Positions 7,839 to 16,508 of a stretch of 64,000 nucleotides of DNA are shown here, piece by piece. A program made the translations under genes and the position numbers. The notes under the pieces were generated by a model. That model was given only the letters and a program-made list of their open reading frames with translations. It did not search any database and was not told where the DNA came from. Source of the DNA: Chloroflexi bacterium bin20 (GTDB lineage Bacteria > Chloroflexota > Anaerolineae > Aggregatilineales > Phototrophicaceae); contig MPMG01000001.1 in NCBI GenBank assembly GCA_002238485.1, positions 434,001-498,000 of the forward strand, in the 5' to 3' direction. How positions within the stretch are numbered: the first letter of the stretch is position 1; every line of letters begins with the position of its first letter.

Positions 7839-9349
7839 GCAGCCTGCGCAATATCGTCATCACCGGTTTTATGGGCAGCGGCAAGACCACCGTTGCCGAG
7901 ATCGTGGCGGGGCGTCTGGGGCGAGAATTCGTCGATATGGACAAGGTCATCGAGGCGCGGGCGGGACTGCCCATCCGCCAGATCTTCGCGCAGCAAGGCG
8001 AATCGAGCTTCCGCGAAATGGAACGATCCCTGGCTCTGGAACTGGCGCTTCGGCGTGGACTGGTGGTGGCGACTGGCGGCGGCGCATTGATTGCCGACGA
8101 TGTTCGCGAGATGCTGATGCAGCAGTGCAATGTTTATTGCCTCGATGCCAGCAAAGCCGAGCTGAGCGCGCGTCTGGCGAGCAGCCTGGAGCGCCCGCTG
8201 GCGGCAGAATGGGATCGGCTCTATGACGCGCGCAAGCCGATCTATGCCCGCATCCCGCAGCAGATCGTGACCGCTGGCAAAACAGCCGACATGATCGCTG
8301 GCGAGATCGCAGCGCTGGAGCAGGGCGCGCTCTATGTGAAAACGCCGTCCGGCGGCTATCCCATTCGCATCGAACCGGGCATCTTGTCGCGAATCGGTGA
8401 CGAAGCCCTGTCGCTGGGACTGGACGGGCATGTCGCGGTGGTTACCAACGAGACCATCGCGCCGCTCTATGGCGAGGCATTGACTCAGCAGCTGCCAAAG
8501 GCGCAGATGATCGTCTTGCCAGATGGCGAAGCGCACAAGAACCTCGCTACTGTAACGCAGATTTACGACTCGCTGCTGGATATGGGCGCAGACCGCAACA
8601 CGGTCATCATCGCGCTGGGCGGCGGCGTAATTGGCGATACGGCTGGCTATGTGGCGGCGACATATATGCGCGGCATCCCGCTGCTGCAAATCCCTACGAC
8701 ATTGCTGTCCATGGTCGATTCCAGCGTTGGCGGCAAGGTGGGCGTCGATCTGCCACAGGGCAAAAACTTGATCGGCGCATTCAAACAGCCGCGCGCTGTC
8801 CTCATCGACACCGATGTCCTGGCAACACTGCCCCCGCTGCAATGGCGCTGTGGCATGGCCGAAGTCATCAAACATGGTTTGCTTGCGCTGCCCGGCTTGC
8901 TGGAAGCCGATCTGTGGCAGCCCGAGCGAGCAGACCAACTGGTGCGTCAGGCGGTGCAAGTCAAAATTGATGTTGTCGAGGTCGATCCATACGAGCAGGG
9001 CATCCGCGCCCATCTCAACCTGGGGCATACGTTCGGGCATGCCATCGAAAAGGTAACGGGATACGCTGTGCCGCATGGAGAAGCCGTAGCTATCGGCATC
9101 GTGTGCGCGGCGAAATTGTCGCGTAATCTTGGCTTCATCCATGATGAAGTGCTTGCTCGGATTCAGAAAATCTTCTGGCAGATCGGCTTGCCCACCGATA
9201 TCGCTGTCGACCGCGAGCGCTGGTATGCGGCGATGGCGACCGACAAGAAGTGGCAGGCGGGCCAATCGCGGCTGATTGTGCTGAAGCGAATTGGCGAGGC
9301 GGCGGTGCTGCGTGGTTTATCCAAAGACGACATCATGGCTGTGCTTTGA
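7835..9349 (+). CDS. aroKB: Bifunctional shikimate kinase / 3-dehydroquinate synthase fusion
   Basis: One 504-residue ORF carries two enzymes. Residues 1 to about 165 are shikimate kinase: Walker A GFMGSGKT (10-17), the shikimate-binding DMD and the GGG loop. Residues from about 170 are dehydroquinate synthase: LPDGEAHKN, ALGGGVIGDTAGYVAATYMRG, DSSVGGKVGVDLP, and metal ligands in AEVIKHG, LGHTFGHAIE and HGEAV. The reactions are steps 5 and 2 of the shikimate pathway. No internal stop or frameshift lies between the domains, so the fusion looks genuine. Comparable fusions are known, for example in Thermotoga. Confidence 0.94.
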   Translation: MSSLRNIVITGFMGSGKTTVAEIVAGRLGREFVDMDKVIEARAGLPIRQIFAQQGESSFREMERSLALELALRRGLVVATGGGALIADDVREMLMQQCNVYCLDASKAELSARLASSLERPLAAEWDRLYDARKPIYARIPQQIVTAGKTADMIAGEIAALEQGALYVKTPSGGYPIRIEPGILSRIGDEALSLGLDGHVAVVTNETIAPLYGEALTQQLPKAQMIVLPDGEAHKNLATVTQIYDSLLDMGADRNTVIIALGGGVIGDTAGYVAATYMRGIPLLQIPTTLLSMVDSSVGGKVGVDLPQGKNLIGAFKQPRAVLIDTDVLATLPPLQWRCGMAEVIKHGLLALPGLLEADLWQPERADQLVRQAVQVKIDVVEVDPYEQGIRAHLNLGHTFGHAIEKVTGYAVPHGEAVAIGIVCAAKLSRNLGFIHDEVLARIQKIFWQIGLPTDIAVDRERWYAAMATDKKWQAGQSRLIVLKRIGEAAVLRGLSKDDIMAVL

Positions 9350-9365
9350 GTTAGGATAATGGCAA

Positions 9366-9833
9366 ATGACAAAAGGCATCCTGCTGCTGCATGGGCCTAA
9401 CCTGAACCTGCTGGGCACGCGTCAGCCTGAAGTTTATGGCAGCACGCGGCTGGCGGACATAGACGCGGCGGTGAAGCGGCATGTCTCGCCATTCGATATT
9501 GAGTTGCGGGCTGCACAATCCAATCATGAAGGCGCGCTGGTCGACAGCCTGCACGAAGCGCGCAACTGGGCGGATGGCGTCGTATTCAATCCCGGCGCCT
9601 ATACACATACCTCGCTGGCTCTGCGCGATGCGATTGTCGCCATAGAACTGCCGGTCATCGAGGTGCATCTGTCCAATGTGCATGGGCGAGAAGCCTTTCG
9701 GCACCAGTCGCTGCTGGCGGGCGTTTGCTTGGGACAGATCGCGGGCTTCGGCTGGCAGGGCTATATTCTGGCCGTCGATGCCTTGCTGCGGCGCTGGGGC
9801 ATGCTGGACGAGCCGGCTGCGGCGGCAACATGA
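9366..9833 (+). CDS. aroQ: 3-dehydroquinate dehydratase, type II
   Basis: The 155-residue protein begins with the type II signature [17 protein letters not shown], containing the catalytic Tyr lid. It also has the substrate loop NPGAYTHTS and the [11 protein letters not shown] segment with the catalytic His. It dehydrates 3-dehydroquinate to 3-dehydroshikimate. AGGATA precedes the ATG. With its neighbours it completes the shikimate steps after DAHP synthase. Confidence 0.96.
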   Translation: MTKGILLLHGPNLNLLGTRQPEVYGSTRLADIDAAVKRHVSPFDIELRAAQSNHEGALVDSLHEARNWADGVVFNPGAYTHTSLALRDAIVAIELPVIEVHLSNVHGREAFRHQSLLAGVCLGQIAGFGWQGYILAVDALLRRWGMLDEPAAAAT

Positions 9834-9860
9834 CCTTGTCGGCATAACCAGGGACGAAAC

Positions 9861-11195
9861 ATGATATCATCCAGCGACATCCTGGCGGCAGTTGACCAAC
9901 AAGGCCTGCGATTCGTCGCCTTGTGGTTCACCGATATTACGGGTTTGGTCAAAAGCGTCACGATCCCGGCGCGCGAGCTGGAGAATGTCTTTGTCAATGG
10001 CTCGCATTTTGATGGCTCGGCAATCGAAGGATTCGCCCGCGTCGCCGAGAGCGACATGGTTTTGTTGCCCGATCCCAGCAGCTTTGTCATCTTGCCCTGG
10101 ACAAAGGACGAAGAAAAGACCGCCCGCCTCATCTGCGCCATCCGCACGCAAAATGGCGAACCCTTCATAGGCGACCCGCGCAATGTGCTCGACCGAGCGC
10201 TGCAGCAAGCGCGGGAAATGAACCTGCTCTTCAAAACGGGCATGGAGCTGGAATTTTTCCTGTTTCCGCTGGATGCCAATGGTCAGCCACAGGTCGGAGC
10301 GCAAGTCGACATTGCTGGCTACTTCGACATTCCTGACGATCCCATCCTTTCCATGCGGCGGCAAATGCTCTTGGCTCTGGATGGGCTGGGCATTCGCGTC
10401 GATTCGACGCACTCCGAGACGGGCAGCGGGCAGCACGAAATCGACTTTCAGTACGATGACGCCTTGCGCTCGGCCGACAATATCTTGACGGCGCGCATCG
10501 CTATGAAATCTGTCGCCAGCAGGTTCAATTATTACTGCACATTCATGCCGCGTCCGCATGCGAATATGCCGGGTTCGGGCATGCACACGCATCAAAGCTT
10601 GCACGATGCAGAAACCGGCGCGAATCTCTTCGCCGACAGCAGCAGCGAGTATGGCTTGTCAGAAACGGCGACCTGGTTTCTGGCTGGACAGCTAGAACAT
10701 GCGCGCGCCATGTGCGCTGTCCTTGCGCCCCTGGTCAATTCCTACAAGCGCTTGGGCACCAGCTTCGAAGCGCCTATCAATGTAACCTGGGCGCATGTCA
10801 ACCGCAGCGCGCTCATCCGCGTGCCCAGCACCGCGCCGGGCAAAGAATATCACTCGCGGCTGGAGCTGCGTTGTCCCGACCCGACCGCCAACCCCTATCT
10901 GGCCATGGCGGTCATGCTGCAAGCTGGCTTGGATGGCATACGCCACAAGATGCCCCTGCCCGACCCGATGGAAGAGACGCTCATGCAAGGCGCGCCGGGA
11001 CGCATGAGGCAGATCGCTGTATTGCCGCAGTCACTGGACGAGGCGCTGGATGCCCTCAGCCACGATGATGTGATTCTGTCCGCGCTCGGTCCCTATGTCA
11101 GCGACCGCTATATCGCCGCCAAGCGCCAGGAATGCGCCGAATATAATAGCCAGGTCACCGAGTGGGAACTCAGCCGCTATTTGAGCCGCTTTTGA
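9861..11195 (+). CDS. glnA: Glutamine synthetase, type I
   Basis: The enzyme makes glutamine from glutamate, ATP and ammonia. The 444-residue protein has an N-terminal beta-grasp domain with DGSAIEGFARV, the metal-binding ELEFFLF, GSGMHTHQS and the C-terminal RLELRCPDPTANPYLA. This is the GSI-alpha length. The usual NRS region is present as HVNRSALIRVP. AGGGACG precedes the ATG. It lies 27 bp behind aroQ and could be read from the aro operon, linking amide nitrogen supply to aromatic synthesis, though that is inference. Its 3' end overlaps the convergent aspartokinase by 26 bp. Confidence 0.93.
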   Translation: MISSSDILAAVDQQGLRFVALWFTDITGLVKSVTIPARELENVFVNGSHFDGSAIEGFARVAESDMVLLPDPSSFVILPWTKDEEKTARLICAIRTQNGEPFIGDPRNVLDRALQQAREMNLLFKTGMELEFFLFPLDANGQPQVGAQVDIAGYFDIPDDPILSMRRQMLLALDGLGIRVDSTHSETGSGQHEIDFQYDDALRSADNILTARIAMKSVASRFNYYCTFMPRPHANMPGSGMHTHQSLHDAETGANLFADSSSEYGLSETATWFLAGQLEHARAMCAVLAPLVNSYKRLGTSFEAPINVTWAHVNRSALIRVPSTAPGKEYHSRLELRCPDPTANPYLAMAVMLQAGLDGIRHKMPLPDPMEETLMQGAPGRMRQIAVLPQSLDEALDALSHDDVILSALGPYVSDRYIAAKRQECAEYNSQVTEWELSRYLSRF

Positions 11196-12597
11196 GCACC
11201 AGCGAGTGAATCTGGCGGACAGCCTGACGCGCGTCAGCCTGGCGAACCACCGCGCTGACACTGCAATGCGACGCGCCCAAAGACAGCGCCAGAATCTCAA
11301 TTCCCGCCAGCGCTTGCAGCACCTGCCCGACCAATTCAGGCGCGCTGTCCAGACGGCTGCCGATGGCGGTTACCAGCGATACCGTTTCGATATGCCAAGG
11401 CATTTTCTCGGGATATTCGCCCATTTTGGCTTGCAAAGCGCGCTGCAGACGGTCGACGCCGTCTATGCCGATGCTGGTGGGGATAACCAGGCACAAGAAG
11501 CTGCCGCCGCTGGATTGCGAGGCGATCATCACTTCCGAGCGCATGCCCAGGGTCTTGAAGAGCGTATTGCCGACCAGCCGATTAACGCCTGCCAGGGAGC
11601 CGCTAGTGCGTCGCCTCAACGACAATCCCAGCACATTGGTTACCGCTTTTAGCTGCGGTTCGGCCGATTTTGGCGGGCCAGCCACCAACGTGCCGTCGGC
11701 ATCGGGCGCGAAGATGCTCTTGATGCGCAGCGGCACCTGTCGCTCTGCCAGCGGCGCAATCATACGGGCGTGAAGCAGTTTTGCGCCAAAGTAAGCCAGG
11801 TCGGCGGCCTCATCATAACTTAGCCTGGCGATGACACGGGCGTCGTGCAGCTCGCGTGGGTCGGCGGACATCATGCCAGCGACATTCGCCCAGATCCACA
11901 AGGCATCGGCGGGCAGCAAGGCGCTGATGACCGAGGCTGTGAAATCGGTGCCGCCGCGACCCAAGGTGGTGGTTTCGCCGTCGATGGTGGCGCCGATATA
12001 GCCGGTTACAACGGGCACGATATCGCGCTGCAACATGGGCAGCAGACGTTCTTGCATGCGCTGGGCGGTCTGCTCAAAGTTGGGGTTGGCATTGCCGTGC
12101 ACGGCATCGGTGATGATGAGTCCCCGGCTATCGACCGCTGCGCCGCGCATGCCATGTTGACGCAGTAGAGCCGCGATAATCCGTGCCGAGAGCTGTTCGC
12201 CCACCGCGACTACTTCATCGCTGGCGCTGGATAGCAGTTCGTCGCTCAAGTTCTTGGCGATGGTCCGGCAGGCATCCAGCATTTGCGAAAGCAGCTGGTC
12301 GATATCTGCGCCGAGTGCAGTGCGGGAGGGCGGGGCCAGCGGCAGCTCGTCCACCAGCGCAAAGTGGCGCGCTCGCAAATTGGCGGCAATGCGTCGATAT
12401 CCGCGCAGGTTGTCAATCTGTGCCAGTTGCGCGGCTTCCAGCAGCATATCGGTTACGCCATCCAGCGCCGATACCACCACGACAACGCGATCCCAGTGCT
12501 GTGTTTCGCGCGTTACAATGCCCAGCAACTGGCTCAGCGCATTGACCGTGCCCAGGGCATTGCCACCGAATTTCATCACCAGACTGCGCATTGTCAT
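11170..12597 (-). CDS. lysC: Aspartate kinase with two ACT domains
   Basis: Aspartokinase phosphorylates aspartate at the head of lysine, threonine and methionine synthesis. The 475-residue product has an N-terminal kinase domain (VVVVVSALDGVTD, GRGGTDFTASV, YDEAADLAYFGAKLLH) and a C-terminal region of two ACT-like modules. The normal KFGGTS substrate loop reads KFGGNA (residues 9-14), an unusual change. The ATG at 12597 is preceded by GAGCGG; the longer frame has no support. It stands alone on the minus strand, divergent from the PSP1 gene across 191 bp in which only a weak TATAGA-type -10 is seen. Confidence 0.88.
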   Translation of the reverse strand: MTMRSLVMKFGGNALGTVNALSQLLGIVTRETQHWDRVVVVVSALDGVTDMLLEAAQLAQIDNLRGYRRIAANLRARHFALVDELPLAPPSRTALGADIDQLLSQMLDACRTIAKNLSDELLSSASDEVVAVGEQLSARIIAALLRQHGMRGAAVDSRGLIITDAVHGNANPNFEQTAQRMQERLLPMLQRDIVPVVTGYIGATIDGETTTLGRGGTDFTASVISALLPADALWIWANVAGMMSADPRELHDARVIARLSYDEAADLAYFGAKLLHARMIAPLAERQVPLRIKSIFAPDADGTLVAGPPKSAEPQLKAVTNVLGLSLRRRTSGSLAGVNRLVGNTLFKTLGMRSEVMIASQSSGGSFLCLVIPTSIGIDGVDRLQRALQAKMGEYPEKMPWHIETVSLVTAIGSRLDSAPELVGQVLQALAGIEILALSLGASHCSVSAVVRQADARQAVRQIHSLVLKSGSNSG

Positions 12598-12788
12598 CTG
12601 CCGCTCAATCAGCCGCCAACCATAAACCAATTCTATAGCAAGTTTGGCGTGCATGATACAAGCGGCTGGCGGTAGGGGGCGCGTGTGCATGTTGCGCATG
12701 CGGCTGTTGTCGAGTAGAGTCATGGCGGATAGAGGGACAATTATCGGGCGTCGAGAATTGCACGCGTCCGCAAAAAGGCAAAGCAGCT

Positions 12789-13919
12789 ATGGCAGGCGCA
12801 GTGTTGAAAGAGCGCGAGCAAGTGGCAGGCGTACGCTTTCAAAAGGTGGGCAAGCTCTATCATTTTGATTATGCAGAACATCCCAGTCTGAAGCAGGGCG
12901 ATTATGTCATCGTAAACACGCGCCGGGGCCGACAAATGGGGCAGGTGATGGGCTTTACCGTGCCTGACGCCGACCGCAATGTGCGCAAGATTCTGCGTCC
13001 GGCCACCCCGCGCGATATGGTGCTGCGCCAGCATTGGGAATCCCAGCAAGACGAAGCGCTTTTGATTTGCCAGAATGCGGCGGCTGGCTTGCGGCGCATG
13101 TCCGATGCCAAGTTTGTGGCCGCGCAATACAATTACGATGGCAGCGTGATTACTTTTTTGTTCAATGCCGAACAAAAGATTGACACGACGGTGCTACAAA
13201 AGCGATTGCAGCGCCGCTTCGATGCGCGCGTCGAAATGCGGCAGATCGGCCCGCGTGATGTGGCGAAGCTGCTGGGTGGCTTTGGCGCTTGTGGCATTGA
13301 GCGCTGCTGCAGCACATTCCTGACCGACTTCAGCCCGATCTCGATCAAGATGGCGAAGGCGCAAGGCATCTCGCTGAACCCATCGGAAATCACTGGCATG
13401 TGCGGACGGTTGCGCTGTTGTTTGGTCTATGAATACGAACAATATGTAGAAGCGCGCAAGCAACTGCCGCGCCGCAACAAGCGCATCGGCACACCACATG
13501 GCGAAGGCCGAGTCATCGACCAGTTGCCGCTTTTGGATGCGGTACGGGTGGATTATGGCGAAGGCGTGCGCAAGACTGTGCTGCGCGCCGATATCATCCC
13601 GCTGGAAGAGTTTCGCAAATTGGCGGAGAAAGCCCAAGCTCCTTGCGACCGGCACGGTGATGGCAGCTGCGAATGTGGATTGCCGGCCGGCCAGCGAGTT
13701 GCCGACCAGGTCAATGCCCGTGTTGATATTCCACCAGCTGAGAAACCAGTCGAATCCAAAGAAGAACCGAAAAGCGGGGGTGAACGATCACGGCGCGGTC
13801 GAGGCAAGCCGCGTGATGGCGCTCCACGATCCAGTCGGCGGCGCAGACGGCGGCGTGGCGGCCGACGTGGCAAAAAGAGCAACAGCCAGCCCAGCGACGG
13901 AGGCAAGAATACAGAATGA
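12789..13919 (+). CDS. PSP1-domain protein (RicT/YaaT-like)
   Basis: The 376-residue protein has the PSP1 fold: a basic N-terminal part (NTRRGRQMGQVMGF) and a core with GGFGACGIERCC and MCGRLRCCLVYEYEQY. The cysteine clusters match the Fe-S ligands described for YaaT/RicT, which acts in an RNase-associated complex and in phosphorelays of Bacillus. The last 80 or so residues are a low-complexity Arg/Lys/Gly tail that may bind RNA; this tail is longer than I expect for the family. It overlaps the PIG-L gene by four bases. Confidence 0.85.
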   Translation: MAGAVLKEREQVAGVRFQKVGKLYHFDYAEHPSLKQGDYVIVNTRRGRQMGQVMGFTVPDADRNVRKILRPATPRDMVLRQHWESQQDEALLICQNAAAGLRRMSDAKFVAAQYNYDGSVITFLFNAEQKIDTTVLQKRLQRRFDARVEMRQIGPRDVAKLLGGFGACGIERCCSTFLTDFSPISIKMAKAQGISLNPSEITGMCGRLRCCLVYEYEQYVEARKQLPRRNKRIGTPHGEGRVIDQLPLLDAVRVDYGEGVRKTVLRADIIPLEEFRKLAEKAQAPCDRHGDGSCECGLPAGQRVADQVNARVDIPPAEKPVESKEEPKSGGERSRRGRGKPRDGAPRSSRRRRRRRGGRRGKKSNSQPSDGGKNTE

Positions 13920-14647
13920 GCAAAGACCAGGCGAATGTCAGCGATGCTCCGCTGACTGTGCTGGGTGTGTTCGCGCATCCTGATGACCCCGAGTTTTTTG
14001 CCGGCGCGACCTTTGCCAAGTGGGCGGCTGATGGCGCGGACATCACCTTTGTGGTGGCCACCAGCGGCGACAAAGGCAGCAGCGTCCCCGATATGACGCA
14101 CGAACGGCTGGCTGCTATCCGCGAAGACGAAGAACGAGCGGCGGCGGCGGCGCTAGGCGTGAAGGAAGTCGTGTTTCTTCGTTACAAAGATGGTGAACTC
14201 TACCCGACATTGGCGCTGCGCCGAGATATCACCCGCATGATCCGCCTGAAGAAGCCGGACATCGTGGTCACGCTCGACCCGACCTTGTACTGGCGCGGCA
14301 CAGGCGGCATCAATCACCCCGACCACCGCGCAATCGGCGATGCCACCCTGGCTGCCGTCTTCCCGACTGCTCGCGACCGATTGAACTTCATTGAGCACGA
14401 GCGCGACGAAGGGCTGGAAACGCACAAAGTATCGGCGGTGTATATTGCCGGCGCGCTGGAGCCGACGATCAGCATCGATGTCACCGAATCGGTCGAAGCG
14501 CAAATCGAGTCGCTGCGCGCGCACAAGAGCCAGATATCCGACATGGACAAAATGGCAGAACGGATCCGCGAACGATCGCTGGACCCCAGTGCGCCAGCCG
14601 AATATCCCCGCCGCATCGAGCGTTTCCGCGTCATTAACATGAGGTAA
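13916..14647 (+). CDS. PIG-L/LmbE family deacetylase
   Basis: The 243-residue protein has the zinc-binding AHPDDPEF motif near residue 22 and the downstream HPDH that supplies the third ligand. Such enzymes remove N-acetyl groups from GlcNAc-type conjugates (for example in mycothiol or bacillithiol synthesis) or from other amides. The substrate cannot be read from the sequence. The gene overlaps its upstream neighbour and is followed after seven bases by an M20 amidohydrolase, so two amide-cleaving enzymes are cotranscribed. Confidence 0.88.
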   Translation: MSKDQANVSDAPLTVLGVFAHPDDPEFFAGATFAKWAADGADITFVVATSGDKGSSVPDMTHERLAAIREDEERAAAAALGVKEVVFLRYKDGELYPTLALRRDITRMIRLKKPDIVVTLDPTLYWRGTGGINHPDHRAIGDATLAAVFPTARDRLNFIEHERDEGLETHKVSAVYIAGALEPTISIDVTESVEAQIESLRAHKSQISDMDKMAERIRERSLDPSAPAEYPRRIERFRVINMR

Positions 14648-14654
14648 AGCGCAA

Positions 14655-15836
14655 ATGACAATTGAATTCATGCACGAAGCGCAGGCGCTGCGCGACGAAC
14701 TGGTTGCCCGCCGCCGCGACTTTCATCGACATCCAGAATTGGCATTCCAAGAGCGGCGCACAGCTGGCATCGTCGCTGAAGAATTGAATAGCCTGGGCTT
14801 GGAAGTGCAGACCGGCGTTGGCAAAACCGGCGTCATCGGCATCTTGGAGGGCGCAGAGGACGGTCCCACTGTGCTCTATCGCGCCGACATGGATGCGCTG
14901 CCTATTCACGAAGAAAACAGCGCCGACTATGGTTCGCTGGCGGATGGCGTGATGCATGCTTGCGGGCACGACGGACATACAGCGATTGCGCTGGGCATTG
15001 CCAAACTGCTGTCTGGGCATCGCGATGACCTGGGCGGCCGCGTCAAGTTCGTCTTTCAGCCGGCCGAAGAAGTCGGTGGTGGCGCCGCAGCCATGATCGC
15101 CGATGGCGCGCTGGAATCGCCAGCGCCAGATATCTCGCTGGGCATCCATCTGTGGAACGACCTGGAAGTCGGGCAGGTGAGCGTTGTGCCGGGGCCTGCC
15201 ATGTCCGGCGCTGGCATGTTTGAAATCACGGTGCATGGCAAGGGTGGGCATGGCGCAATGCCGCATCAAACAGCCGACCCGATCGTCTGCGCCGCGCAGC
15301 TTATTGTGGCGCTGCAAACGCTTGTCAGTCGCAATGTTGACCCCCTGGATATGGTCGTGCTGACCATCGGTACCATCCAGGCTGGCAGCGCGCGCAACAT
15401 CATCCCGCCCTCGGTAACGTTCAGCGGCTCGTACCGCCTCTTCCGCGAAGAGACGCGCGAATTGATCAAGACGCGAATCCGCGAGATCGCTGAGGGTGTA
15501 ACGAAGGCTATGGGCTGCCGCGCCGAGGTCGATTTGGGCATGGGCATCGGTCCGGTAATCAACGATGCCGAAGTGGCCCAACGAGCGCGAGATGTCTTCG
15601 CCAGATACGCGGACGATGTGGCGGTCGTCTCGCAGCCCTGGATGGCATCAGAAGATGTCGGCTTGCTGATGGCGCGCAATCCAAGCGCCTATCTGCTGGT
15701 TGGGTCGGCGAATCGCGCGCGGTCGCTCGACTTTCCGCATCATCATCCCCGTTTCGACTTTGACGAGGATGTGCTGCCGCTGAGCGTCGGCTTGATGTCG
15801 GCGGCTATCGCCGATTATCTCGGGGCGGATTCCTAA
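14655..15836 (+). CDS. M20 family amidohydrolase (hippurate/N-acyl amino acid type)
   Basis: The 393-residue protein shows the M20D pattern: RRDFHRHPELAF, RADMDALP, HACGHDGH (metal-binding Cys/His), the FQPAEEVGGGA loop with the catalytic Glu, and a dimerisation domain with GKGGHGAMPH. The family hydrolyses N-acyl amino acids, hippurate or indole-acetyl amino acids. The exact substrate is unknown. It sits between PIG-L and a GATase-like gene in a tight run. Confidence 0.9.
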   Translation: MTIEFMHEAQALRDELVARRRDFHRHPELAFQERRTAGIVAEELNSLGLEVQTGVGKTGVIGILEGAEDGPTVLYRADMDALPIHEENSADYGSLADGVMHACGHDGHTAIALGIAKLLSGHRDDLGGRVKFVFQPAEEVGGGAAAMIADGALESPAPDISLGIHLWNDLEVGQVSVVPGPAMSGAGMFEITVHGKGGHGAMPHQTADPIVCAAQLIVALQTLVSRNVDPLDMVVLTIGTIQAGSARNIIPPSVTFSGSYRLFREETRELIKTRIREIAEGVTKAMGCRAEVDLGMGIGPVINDAEVAQRARDVFARYADDVAVVSQPWMASEDVGLLMARNPSAYLLVGSANRARSLDFPHHHPRFDFDEDVLPLSVGLMSAAIADYLGADS

Positions 15837-15837
15837 A

Positions 15838-16506
15838 ATGACTGGGCAAGTGCCTTTCGGCTGGCGGCAAGCTGAGGGCTGGCTGATATTGTCGGGTGGT
15901 GCGCACTACCTGAGCGAAATCCGCGCCATGGCGTTGAGTCGCTGCAATCCGGGCGCAGATATCGCTTGTATATCGCAGGCGGACGCGATGGGCGACGCGC
16001 TCATGGACGACCTGGCTGAGCTAGGCGCGCCAACTGGCTACCACATCGACCTGGCAGAACACGATAACAACCAAATCTACGAGCGCATCACCAGCGCTGG
16101 CATGATCGTCATTGAGGCGCACTGTGCCGATTCCTTGCGGCTCGCGCTCAGCCAGACCGCCGTGCATGCCTTGAAGCAGGCGTTGTCGGGTGGAACATTG
16201 ATCCTTTGCGAAGGCGCGGCGGCCGGTTTGTTTGGCGCGCATCGCTTGTCGGCTGAAGACGGATTGATGCGTGGCTTGAACTTCGTGCAAGGCGCGGTTA
16301 TCTTGCCAGCCGACGCAGACTCCAGCGACTATGCGGCGCGGCTGGTGCAAGGCGCGCTGCCAGAAGTGGCAGTGATCGGCTTGGCGCGCGGGTCGGCTTT
16401 GGCGCTGGGGCCGGGCGGACAGCTGGAAACCTGGGGCAATCGCGATGTTACGATCCGATTAGGCGCGTTGCAGCCGCAAGAATCGGCTCGCGCAGAGGCA
16501 GGCTGA
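15838..16506 (+). CDS. Class I glutamine amidotransferase-like / S51-like protein without catalytic Ser
   Basis: The 222-residue protein alternates strands and helices like the flavodoxin-like fold of peptidase E and cyanophycinase: LSGGAHYLSE, then IACIS, MIVIEAHCADSLRLA and LILCEGAAAG. In S51 enzymes the nucleophile elbow reads GTSAG; here the equivalent is EGAAAG, so the Ser is replaced by Ala. No other Cys or Ser fits the elbow. It may be a pseudo-enzyme or binding protein. The fold assignment is by eye and moderate. It is packed between M20 and purA with gaps of one and two bases. Confidence 0.55.
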   Translation: MTGQVPFGWRQAEGWLILSGGAHYLSEIRAMALSRCNPGADIACISQADAMGDALMDDLAELGAPTGYHIDLAEHDNNQIYERITSAGMIVIEAHCADSLRLALSQTAVHALKQALSGGTLILCEGAAAGLFGAHRLSAEDGLMRGLNFVQGAVILPADADSSDYAARLVQGALPEVAVIGLARGSALALGPGGQLETWGNRDVTIRLGALQPQESARAEAG

Positions 16507-16508
16507 AA

